Origin: Saksenaea vasiformis B4078
Lineage: Eukaryota; Mucoromycota; Mucoromycetes; Mucorales; Saksenaeaceae
DNA: 64,000 bases
Reading direction: 5' to 3'
Assembly (NCBI GenBank): GCA_000697055.1
Contig: JNDT01001185.1
Coordinates: 1-64,000 of the forward strand
The position numbers and the translations under genes are program-made. Below are positions 11,174 to 21,700 of this stretch, piece after piece. Each line of letters begins with the position of its first letter. Position 1 is the first letter of the stretch. Below the pieces are notes generated by a model. That model was not told the origin of the DNA and ran no database searches. It saw only the letters and a program-made list of their open reading frames with translations.

Positions 11174-12541
11174 TTAAATCTCCAGCTCGGCCATCGACTG
11201 ATCGATGTGCTTCAACTTAAGGAAGATGTCGCAGCCGTAACCGTTCATGGATACCAATGTTAGTGAACCGCCAAAATAACGAGCATACATGCGTGCCAAG
11301 GGCAGACCAAAACTAACAACATCTTTGTCAGTAAACCACATTAGGAGTCGTAAAAGCCATTTACCCTAATCCTGCCAAAGGGCCACCCACACCACTTTGC
11401 ATTGCCATTTCCGCTATTCCTCTGAAAACACTTGACGGATCATCTTGATCCTCAGCCGCTTTTGAAACGGTTGTGTAAGAATACTCAAAAACCTTATTGA
11501 GATCCTGCTCGTCCACCCCTCCACCCTGATCACGGATACGGATACCAATGTCCTCTCCTCCGTGGCTAATGGTGATTTGTATGGGGGGTATGTCGGTGCG
11601 ATTTATCTTCCGGGCGAACTCGATAGTGGCCCGATGTGAATTCTTGAGCAATTCAGTCAGAATATATTCCAGATGAACTGGAACATACGTAAAGGTTGTA
11701 TCCGTATGTCCGTCAATGATAGTTTCGGGACTCTGGCCATAATTGAATTCACAGAGTTCGGCCACAAAATCCGCACATTGGCGGATCAGCTTACTGGGAT
11801 TCAGCTGAGTGTCAATGATTCCAACATATCCATTCGCTTCTGCAGGAGGCTGCATCAAAGCGATCGCCTGCTCCGCAATTAACCGAATACCTATCCGGGC
11901 GTGGATCATCTCATCCAGAAATATTGCCATGTCTTGATTATTCATGTACTGTTTACATTCCAAAAAACCTGATAATATTCCAAGTTGGGAAAAGACATGT
12001 ATGATAATATCTGCAGACGTACCTCTTGCCAACGTAGGGATATTATCTGTGTGACGAGCGACAAGATCTTGTAATTTATCAGCATACTCCAAGTCATCTG
12101 TGTTGTCGTTGCGGATCTGTGAGTACGGCTCCAGACTTTCAAATGAGTCATAGTAGAGTTTGTAAATCTGTTTAATGTACGGATTGGTACCGACGATGAA
12201 TGGTAAGCCTTGGAATGCACGAACACGTCGTGCTAGTCGAACAGGAAGTTCCGTACGCGCATAATGAGCACATTCTTGTAATCTTTCTTTGGATAATGGT
12301 GGTTGTCCAAAACGAACAAGTTGTTTCAATGTTACCGGTTTGATGGGTCGGTTTGCATACTACACAATGGAAAACAACATGAAAGAAATGAGCTGCTTCC
12401 TAGGAATTGACAATTGCTTACTGTGACAATCTTATCGTCATAAAAATTATGTACTGCTGGCTTTACAGATGCTTTAGAAGTAAAGGTTCGAGTGTTGAAT
12501 ACGCAATGAAGTTCTCTGCGGAAGGAATGGCGCAAATACAT
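11174..12541 (-). CDS. Mitochondrial protein kinase, BCKDK/PDK family
   Basis: Phosphorylates and inhibits a 2-oxoacid dehydrogenase E1 subunit in the mitochondrial matrix. Four exons (12541-12422, 12359-12023, 11968-11365, 11312-11174) join in frame to 399 residues. The N-terminus is a typical basic presequence. Then come the helical BCDHK adaptor domain (with VRFGQPP and RIGIRLIAEQ) and the GHKL ATPase domain: N-box ELLKNSHRATIEF, G1 box DQGGGVD, and GLGFGLPLARMYARYFGG. The ending FLKLKHID resembles branched-chain kinases more than pyruvate dehydrogenase kinases, so substrate is uncertain. The third intron in transcript order is preceded by a 54-nt intron (12022-11969) with no in-frame stop, so intron retention would add 18 residues. 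It is convergent with PRP31. Confidence 0.9.
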
Positions 12542-12671
12542 CGAAAAAACTGGAAGAAGCACGCAATTTTTCTCACGGGCCCGAATTTCTTTTGCTTCGA
12601 AAACGTTGACCCGAGCCCACAGTTGTACGTGATCAGAACCCCGGACACCAAATGGGTCATTTATGAGCTAA

Positions 12672-13766
12672 CTAGGTTAACAATCTCCCGCCACTAATGG
12701 ATGAGGGTTTGAATGGTGGTGGCCAGCTATTGCTATGGCTGGCTGTATGTAGATATACGTTACGGACATTTACAGCTACTATTTCATCACTAATAAGGAC
12801 AGCGTGGGTTTTGCCAGCATCTGGCTTTACTTCTGCGTTTTCAAATGCCGTCCATTGCAACATGGACGGATTTGGAAGAAAGGGTGCTTGCCAACCATGA
12901 CGATATGCGTAGAACCTCTAAGGAAGCACAGTGGCGTCAACATCAGGAAAAAAAAAATAGTCATTAGATGCCTGTTTTTCTTAGAGCCCCAGCTTTCTTC
13001 GTTAGAATTGAGTTTATTGGAGCCGATATGTCCTCCCTGACATCGAGACCGAGAATGTTACATTTTCAGAGGGTAGTGACTATCAGCTTGTCCTATCTTC
13101 TTTCTGGTCGTTTGGTTCAAGGAATGGGAATTTCGCTCAGAGATGACACGTTTCTAGGCTTCGGAGTATTCTTGTCATATTTGGCGCTTATGTATGGTTT
13201 CCGTTTGAGTTTTGCAGGTCTATATTGATAGAAATTCATTTGATATTTTGTTTGCATACCTCGTCTCATATCGCGATTGTTAAACTTAACAATACCTGTA
13301 TGATGCGATAGACTATGAATAATTGAAGAAATCGTGTTCCGAGTTTCGTACTCCTGATCGATAAAATTTTATCATAGTTTTCTTCGTCGCAGGCTCTGAA
13401 TCGAGAAATGTTTGCGGCGCCTGGATGTACGGTTGAATCCACAAGTGTGGTACTATTTCCGCGAACTTGTGGATTGTACTCGGTGATTATCTCTCGCAAC
13501 TCCGTCTGCAGCCGCGAAAAGGACTGGAAGGGGCAAAAAATGCCTACACCCTTGGGTTCGCTGTATTTATGTGGTTCAAAAGAATTGCTACCGCTGGAGA
13601 AGATATCGCTGCACGTTTTTATTCTTAGAATTTCGTGGATTCGATGAAAAGCTTTTATCCATCAGCAATTGCTGATTTGAGATCGGGCTTACATCATTCC
13701 CAAGTATCGCTTCCAGACTGGTACAACTAAGCCCATCTCAGCTTTAAGGATGTCTACTTTGGACAT
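12672..13766 (-). CDS. Unrecognised multi-exon gene, partly resolved
   Basis: Support is phase-consistent splicing and codon bias. Exons 13766-13693, 13651-13592, 13560-13352 and one starting at 13295 join in frame from an ATG and give a soluble, charged protein. Two further stretches, about 13055-12965 and about 12920-12672, also have purine-first codons typical of coding sequence on this strand. The last ends at a stop next to the BCKDK-type gene. I could not find junctions linking exon 4 to these two stretches. Either there are extra introns, there is damage, or there are two genes. No domain is recognised. The opposite strand is also open here but has weaker codon bias in the 12.7-12.9 kb part. 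Confidence 0.42.
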
Positions 13767-14095
13767 CTAAAAGCTATATATATCTGTAGCAATTACGGCA
13801 CACAGCTGATGCTGCTGTTGATTCTGTTCATGTCAGAAAACTTTGTGATACGAAAATACAGCCGCAGAATAATAGATGGATACTAGTTCTCCTGAGATTC
13901 CAGGATAATCAAAGCGATTATTTTGTGGACTCTGTTGCAACATTATTATTGACAAGCAGGTTTCAGTGGTAAAAGTCTGTCGGTATACTGAAAAGCAGCC
14001 AATAGAACGATCACCATTTCTATTCTTTTGGCGATGGATGCGTGACTTTGTCATGCCTTTTACTTATGCGTCATTTGGCCGCACGTTACCGAATA
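13767..14095. promoter_or_regulatory. Putative bidirectional promoter between the unknown gene and the ASCC1-like gene
   Basis: A 329-bp gap between two divergent start codons. AT-rich, with a TATATATAT run near 13783-13791 close to the minus-strand start. The promoter role follows only from the geometry. A short minus-strand ORF at 13833-14054 has no support. Confidence 0.35.
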
Positions 14096-15283
14096 ATGGA
14101 TTTCAGTCCAACTGCAACGGCGAGATTGACGTCTCTGCGAGCTCGCACTACAGCTACCTCCATCGTAGCAGAACAGCGAAATGTTGCTACAAGCATTGAT
14201 GACCAAGTCATTCCTGAGAAAAGGCTTACCTGCAATCATCCTGTGAGAAGGATCTTCCATGGCTACATCATTGGTAATTTGCATGACATGGATCGATATG
14301 TATAGGTTATAACGTTTCTGCCTTTTTAGGCAAAGGGGGCAAAACCATCGAGGGACTTAAAATGACAACGGGTGCACAGATCATGGTATCAAGGTCTAAA
14401 GACATGGTCACGATCAAGGGAACAAATCAAGCAATCGATGCTGCAAAAGAGGCAATCGATCAGCTTGTGGAAAAGGCAAGAATATATCTCCGTAATCCTG
14501 TGGATTGACAAATGTAGGCCTATCGTGCGGCTCGTCCCACTCACTTTTTGTCCCTACCGATTGTGTCTCCGGACGTCCATATTCAAGTCGAAGAATTTCA
14601 CCGTTCCATCTTATCATGCGAAGGAATAGATCCATCCGTGCTGATTGCTCCCGTGAATTTGCATATAACGATTAATGTTTTCAAGCTACTAGAGCCATCT
14701 GACGTTAAAAGTGCGGTCGAATTTTTCAAGACGGAATGCCCAGGTGTCGTTCACTCGGTACTTCAAGGAAAGCCTCTCGTCATCGACCTTAAACATCTGG
14801 ATGTCATGCAACCTAACCCTGGTAGGCTTGATATAGCCGAAATGTGATAAGTAACGTTGAACAGAAGCGGCTCATGTCCTATACGTTAAGGCTGAAGATG
14901 AGACGTTGCATGATTTGTGTGGTAAGATTTGAGATTACTTTAATACATCAAATAACGATTTTAGCCTCCCTGATTGATAAGATGGTCGAAGGCGGATACT
15001 TGAAACGAGAAGAAATGCAACCACTCAAGGTGGGACAAATATCGCGAAAAGCTTTCAACACATGGCTAATTCTGTTCGCTAATAGATACATATTACCCTT
15101 GTCAACACGTCCCATCGAGAACCCAAACCGAAGCGTCGCACTCCATTCAACGCAAAGGCGCTACTTGAAGAATATGGCAACATTGATTTTGGAACGGTGC
15201 AACTGGATTCCGTGCACCTTATGAAAATGGGACGAACTGGACCGGGGCAGACCTATGTTAGCTTAGGCTCTATACCACTTTAA
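14096..15283 (+). CDS. ASCC1-like protein: KH domain plus 2H phosphoesterase (AKAP7/LigT-like) domain
   Basis: Animal ASCC1 is a subunit of the ASC-1 complex, which acts in alkylation repair and ribosome rescue. Six exons (14096-14273, 14330-14475, 14518-14821, 14865-14921, 14965-15029, 15086-15283) join in frame to 315 residues. The KH domain shows IIGKGGKTIEGLKMTTGA with its GKGG loop. The second half has the two phosphoesterase-fold His motifs: LHITINVF and IHITLVNT (H-x-T/I type). The intron at 14476-14517 starts GC rather than GT (AAG/GCAAGA donor), the usual exception, and is only 42 bp. An in-frame ATG at 14066 could start the protein 10 residues earlier. The order KH then 2H matches ASCC1. 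Confidence 0.87.
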
Positions 15284-15426
15284 AACAGAAGGCTACAACG
15301 ACACATGGGCACTAGGGGACACGTTTAGATAAGGCTTACACATCCCATTTTGAAAAAAAAAGATACATTTGTAATTTATTCACGCCACAGGTACTGTTGT
15401 ATGCCTCGCGAATGACAATAAACTTT

Positions 15427-16093
15427 TTACAATTTGGACAAGACGGCATCAGCGCCAGAAGCACTCAGACCTGGACCATCCTCCACACCCACATACTTGA
15501 TGACCAAGTCATCAATGTACAGGGCAAAGCGCTTGGAACGAACTCCCATGCCTGCTTTGGTCAAGTCCTGTGTCAATCCAAGTCTTTCGAAGAAGCCGGA
15601 GCCGCCCTCGCTGGCCATAAGAATCTTATCAGTGGTGCCGCTCACTTTCGCAAAGGCATGCATGACAAAGCCATCATTCATGGCGGTACAAATGATGACA
15701 TCGATACCCTTCGCCTTGAGCTCTTCATATTTTTCCAAGTATCCTGGCACGTGCTGCTCAGAACAAGTAGGTGTGAAAGCGCCTGGTGTCAAAGATAACG
15801 ATTGTGAGCCGAAAAATTATGACACCTCCCTAAGTGGGATGCTACCTGGAATGGCAAAGATAACCGCCTTTTTCCCTTTCAGTTGTTCGTGCAAGTTGTA
15901 GGCAATGGGACTAACAAGACGCGTCAATGACAAACTCAATGAGCAAAAGGTTTACCGAGGACAGGCCTTCAAATCTTCGTCTTTATCGTAAGGCACGTAT
16001 TTAAGCGCGACATCAGGAATCTTCACTCGCATTAGCTACTGAAGTTAGGGTTTTTGCAAATATTTCCTGTACCTTGTCACCAATTTCGACCAT
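15427..16093 (-). CDS. Peroxiredoxin, type II / Prx5 (AHP1-like)
   Basis: Thiol peroxidase that reduces hydrogen peroxide and alkyl hydroperoxides. Four exons (16093-16073, 16020-15956, 15910-15846, 15782-15427) join in frame to 168 residues, the normal length of the atypical 2-Cys Prx5 group. The first exon codes only seven residues. The active-site block PGAFTPTCSEQHVPGY gives the peroxidatic Cys, with the Thr before it, and spans the last intron. The ending lacks a clear targeting peptide or a peroxisomal SKL-type tripeptide, so the protein is probably cytosolic. An ATG inside intron 1 (near 16034) could begin a shorter form without the first exon. Convergent with the ASCC1-like gene. Confidence 0.92.
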
Positions 16094-17552
16094 GCTGAAT
16101 ATCTCGAGTTGAAGAAGTACTGGTAGCACGAGTGAACTGAGATCGGCTTTAAAGGCGAGGCTTTAACCGCCGCTCCAATCAATGTTTGAGTATAGCTTTG
16201 TAATGCTCGATGGTATAACTAAGTCTGCCTTACACTGAGAAGGTTCCGCTAAGCTAACAGGTCTCTACGTTTCGCCAAATCGTTTTGTTACCTTTTAGTA
16301 CCACTCTTGATACAATTGCAAAGTATCATGGTATGTTGTGCAGTTATTGAAGGGCATCTCTTGCAGCTAAAGCATCAACGTCTCGGTAATTGCTTAGCAA
16401 CTTCTATAGAATGTCTCCGCCTTGTTAAACGGCGCTCAAATTCATTCTGAGCTGTTGCAGTGACTCCTACCGCTGACAGCTGACACATCGTCGTGCTGCA
16501 ATAAGCGGGTCCCCGAGTACTATTGTTTCAAATGTTTCTAGACACAGTTATTAGTTCCATTCTGACAGCTAAGATGATATCTTTCTATCCGTTCCATTTT
16601 CCGAGCATCCTCGCAGAATGACATAAAGCGCCATGTTCCTGGAATAAGAAGAACTTTTTTTTCATCGGATAAGGCAGCAAACTCTTGTGCAGAGCACGGT
16701 AACAGTTTCTTTGAGTAGCTGAGGCTGTTGTATTGCGTTCAACTCCGCCTAACTAGAACAACCCCATGCATAACCGAGTACCCAGCAAATATCACCATGC
16801 CTTTGGTACTCTAATCATGAAGGGCTTTTTCATGTTGTGTCCAAGATGCTCCCCCGGCAATTATTCTCTCGCATGCTGGATCGTGTCTCGTTGGATTATA
16901 CAGTTCTTATCCAAGCTCTATCGGCCTCAAAACAGGAGGCACTTGGCTCATGCAAGTCTTACGTGCAAGATTTTCCGTCATTCGGGGATTTTCGGTCTGG
17001 CGACAAAAAGGGAAATCAAGTCCATACATAGCGTTTCCATGCAGATAGCTGAGAATATCCACATGGTAGACTGTCAACGAGGCATATGGATTGCAGCGAA
17101 GTCTCGTTTAATTGTACATTGCAACGACTAACTTATCCTCTTTGTCTCTATTCCTAGTTTAGATATGCTAGCTTTTGGTTAACCTTTATAAATTCTGTGG
17201 AACTTTACTATTTGCATTTTACATGTTTTTAAGGCGTGTTCAAGACTATATCAACGTTCTCATAGAAAAGGAAGAGATAGAAATGTTTGAAAACCGAATA
17301 TAGACCCGCTGGAACCCGCTGGAAAGCGCAGATGCATGATATTTCTGTAATGGCTAGGCGCAAGAACACTAACCGTCAGTTGTACACCTTCGTTATCAGA
17401 TATATATATATATTATAATTAGCATGAGTATCTACTTTTCAAACAAGACAAGGGCCATACGTTTTAGCTCAAATATCCTTTAATGTTCTGCGGACTAACG
17501 GAGATTACGCCACGTATACCATATCTATCTACTAAAAGCGGCTTTAAAAGAT
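16094..17552. other. Intergenic region
   Basis: About 1.46 kb without a supported gene. The 200 bp next to 16093 are probably the peroxiredoxin promoter. A plus-strand open run at 16837-17031 codes a plausible-looking peptide but has no domain and no credible flanking exons. An alternating AT run lies at 17399-17411. Otherwise I see nothing. Confidence 0.5.
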
Positions 17553-18717
17553 TTAAGATAACCAGCGCTTATTCGTTTGATCTGCTAACTTTCGAAATGC
17601 TGAAGCCTTTTCCACATTGCGGTCTACGCCTACACCCTCTTTGTAACACTCAGCTATTGCCTGTGGCACGATATTCATATCTGACTCAACAAGGCTCATT
17701 AAAAGTCCAAATCCAAAATCCTGATTACGCGCTTGACCACACCATCCTTTCAAATGATACGCTGCCACCATCACCTTCGCATGTGGCTCAAATAGAGCGA
17801 TTGATTCAAATAGCTGGTAAGCTTCTCTTCGGAGCTCTTCTGCCTCAGAATCGTCCTTGGATAGACTCGCCATATGATGCTTGAGCTTCGCTATCGCCAG
17901 TCTTGCAGCTGCATCGTTTCCAGTTTTATCCCTGACTCCAGGGGTGCGCCGAATGGCATATTCATACCACCTCTGGGCTTTGGCGTAATCAACTCCAAGT
18001 TCCTCATGGTATCCTCGTTCGTAATATTCGCCTATCATAATGGCAGATATGTGATTTCCTCTCACTGCTGCGACAAAATGATGCATGAATGCTAACTTCC
18101 GATCCTGCGTAATAATATACAGTTTGTCTGACGATAAGAATCCCGAGTGGTAGAGCTCGCCTAATCTTTGACAAGATTCGGTCGCAATCCTACGTGTTTC
18201 CTTTTCAAAGATATCCACAGCTTCGCGGTATTCCTTTACGTCCCACAGATGTTTTCCAAGTGTATAGGCAGCAATATAATGTTTTTCTTCTGCCTTTCTT
18301 AGATATTCCACCGCTAAAGACTCGTTCAATGTAGCTCCTCCGATACCGTTCAGGGATCTATATCCATACTCATACTGACTTTGTATATCGCCATTGTCAG
18401 CACGATGTTTTAAATCGACAACGTTTCTTCCGTAGATCATATCAGGGGGCACCCTTTTTGGGACATTATACCGAATGTGCCAGGCGACTGTCCTTAGCTG
18501 ATTCTTGGTGATATCGTTCGTGATTATTCCGACGAGGTTTTGGGCACAGGTGCGTCCAGCGTGTTTCTTGAAACCTAGATAAACTCTTTTGTTCCCATCG
18601 ATAGTCTCTACACTTTCAAAGACAAGAGTATCATCTAAGTGAGCATATCCATAATCGATTGTCTGCACTGCTTCGTCGTCCGGTCCATCGCTCTCTGGAA
18701 GACAACGTATAATTTTC
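17553..18717 (-). other. SEL1-repeat tail of the MACPF-like protein
   Basis: The last exon codes about 388 residues. From the middle on it shows SEL1-type helix pairs with A/G/L/Y spacing: YEYGYRSLNGIG, AAYTLGKHLW, QRLGELYHSG, AIMIGEYYERG and AIAECYKEGVG. SEL1 repeats usually mediate protein-protein contacts. The first part of the exon, together with the end of the previous one, forms a beta-rich module beginning at YIRYGDIVRIKR that looks somewhat like a MIR/beta-trefoil element; this is a weak call. Confidence 0.75.
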
Positions 18718-21700
18718 CTATTTATGTGTGAGTACATCTGATGATACGCTGTCTAGTATCTAACCATTGCCAGTCAAGGGTAGATCCTCCCAGTTCTTCT
18801 TTCCTTTGCAGGTACATATCATCATTGACCAGTTGACTAACAAGTATATATTTTTGACTTGGTTTTTCTCCACGTTTGATACGAACGATATCACCGTATC
18901 TTATATATCGTTCACCTCGGTCTCCTGCATTGTATGCTGCGGATTCATTAAGAAGTTCAACAGATAGCATATCTTTCGACTTTCTTGGTGGTTTCCTTTG
19001 ATCTTCTGATATGCCGCCCTCTTCTGGTAGGACGTGGTTGTGTACTGATTCCTCGATGTTTGCAAATTTATGGAATTTCCACTTTCCTGTGACATCCGCG
19101 ACAAGCATAATGCCCCATTGGCAAGAATGCTCTTCGTTTGATTTTGCTAGCGGATCTTTGAAGTCTCCGTTCGATATATTACGACGAGAACAGTAAATGC
19201 ATACAATCTATTTTCAAAATAAGCTACCGTGTTATCCCCTTCACATATACTCTTACATGCTTCGTGATTTCCTCTGTTATAATTGTAAATTTATGATCCA
19301 TGCAAGCATTGCGACAATAGTTCATCGCAGTGTCGCTGTCCGAGAATTCCTTTTTCAACAGTTCTTCAAATAGAGCATCTGTCTACATGGTACCTTTTAA
19401 AAAGTCGTCCCTTACGTTGCTTATGTACCTACATGTGTACGGGTTTCTGGTGGATGATGGCCTTGCTCGTCTGTGGGGGGTGGACCGTAAGGGGCCAGCA
19501 AAAACGAAAATCCATGCAGTATGCGATCTTCAGCAAGTGTTATGTTGTCAAAAGTTTGTAGTATCTTGTACTGTTGGTCCTGATCCAACAACTGATAGAT
19601 TGGTCTCAATTGTCTCAGTTGTATGACGACTGGGTTGGAAGTGATCGTATCCATCCAGTTATTGATATCATTCCAGACCAACAGCTGGGAATCTCCACCT
19701 TATGAAATCGTAATTGGTTTAGGGCAATTAATGAAGAATGTCATCACTCACCTATGGCGTCCCAGTATTTGCTCTTTTGCAACGACCTTTCGATATCAGT
19801 GGTGATCTCTTTCTTGATAAGTTCCCTCTCGGTAGTGGTCAAAGCACCACGGCGTTGGTCACTGCGTAGGCTGTGCGGAATAAGCTTAGCGAATGTGGCA
19901 GAGGAGGCGTCGTCGGACAGGTCGTTCCAAACGTTTTTTCCTTCCTTCTCACTTTTGCTAAGCACCTCGTACATAACGCGACCACCTACATAACATGTTA
20001 GTCTTATGGCAAGGTTGTATGTCAAGTTCGTTACCAAATCGCACAACGCTTGGATAATAATATCCGTATTCCTGGAAAACGTCTTGTAAAGCACGGTATG
20101 TGTCAAAATCCGCGTTCCCTGTTTGTAATGCTTTGTTTATAGCTTCTTTGTATTGGCTAGTTGGTCGTATCAGTTCATCGTACAAATTTAGCTGGATAGG
20201 GACTTCTTTTTAGTACCTGTCAGCGATTCTGCGCGTGTAGTATATGACTTACCTCCATACATGTCAGGTAGGCGACACTGCATTCAGTCTTTGAAATGGA
20301 CGCTTGATGTGTTTCAGCAGAGCAACATTTATTACAGGCGCTGATAGCGCTCCCGCTGAATGTTCTTTCTCCTGTTAAGTCAAGGGCGGTATCAACGTCA
20401 AATAATACATGTTTTACAATATTATTTGAATCAATTACGGTTCGCTCTGGTTGTTCGATATCGAGACCGTCTGTGAACTTTTTCAGCATGATCGCCTTAG
20501 AAATTGCGTCATATTTGGCGAGCTCCAGAGCCTTGCTGTTTGCTTCTACTCCATTAAAATGCACTCCTTGGACCAACTGAGGAAGTTCGACCATAGAGGC
20601 TTTATCTCTTTTATATAGTCTTTTGATCTCCAAACTCTGCATGTCACCTAGCAGTTCATACGTCGGCCTCAATCCTTTGAACTGGATACGGTGCTGATTT
20701 TGTCGTATAGATTCGATCCATTCTTCATAGTTTCTAAACGAATGTCCTCCTTCACGAGAAAAAGCTCATCAGTTTAGCCTGGATTTTGGACACTCTCTAT
20801 ACCGATTATCTCGAACTGCTTAGAAATAAGGCGAATAGAACCTGGATCGAGGATCTTCCCAATCGCACGTATGGGATTGGCTATCATCCAGCTCTCAGGA
20901 GGAACGTTTGGACCGATTGTGTGCACCAATCTGCCGCCTACAAACAAGTATATCAATCTGACGGCGATAATCCAAGCATGATCTTCTACCAAGAGTAATA
21001 ATGGAAGGGTAATAGTACCCAAAGCGTCCAAACACTTGCTGTAGGCGTCTGTATTTCTCTGTGTCAGATTCAGCACTCAATGCTTGATCAATCGCTTCTT
21101 TAAATTTATCGGTCGCTTTGATAAATTTTCGATCCAGCACAAGCTATTATCCGTAATTAGTGATTTTGTGCGCAATTGCTCGTAGTAGCGACAAACTTAT
21201 TTGTCGACAGCGGTGTGCGTGAATTTCTTTTTTGCTCTGTTACGGCTTACCTCCCTATGAGCTAGATACGCAACGAAATATCTACATCCACGCGTCGAAG
21301 ATTGTAATTGCCCCCCACTTGCGTCCAGATAATGCGAGATGGCACCTCTCAGAAATCCAACATCTTCCACTGACGTTTCAGATAGCTCGGTGTGAAGAAA
21401 GGCATGTGCCTCTGTGGTGACTCCTAGCATCTTGTCGCGTACCTTGCATTCTATCCGTGGATTTCTGTCAGTGGATACCGATCGAAGTAAGTGGCAAATA
21501 TCATCCTTGTTGATCAGTTCGACCGTCATTTCATCAGATAATGATCCGTTTACGTGAACACCTTTTGCTATGCCTGTCTGCTGGACTATAGTGGAACGAA
21601 CTAGCGCATTTTGCATTTCAGAAGGGCCTATAAGAGCGTCTCTAGGGCTTATGACCGGTTTAGGATAGAAGCTGGTTGATGATGTTGTCCGGGGACGCTG

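Noticed and set aside
12697..13628. Plus-strand open frames that could form a membrane protein gene
   Set aside because: A plausible C-terminal peptide ends at 13628, but an in-frame stop must be spliced out with a very short intron, and codon bias in 12.7-12.9 kb favours the minus strand.
16766..17131. Overlapping plus-strand ORFs of 121 and 64 codons
   Set aside because: No domain, no splice partners, start codons not in a good context. The shorter frame looks protein-like, but that is not enough for a gene call.
17553..19108. Reading the SEL1 part and the zinc-finger part as two genes or as a frameshifted pseudogene
   Set aside because: A 47-bp intron at 18764-18718 restores the frame and gives DWQWKIIR, matching the DYGWKIIYF wording near the protein's start.
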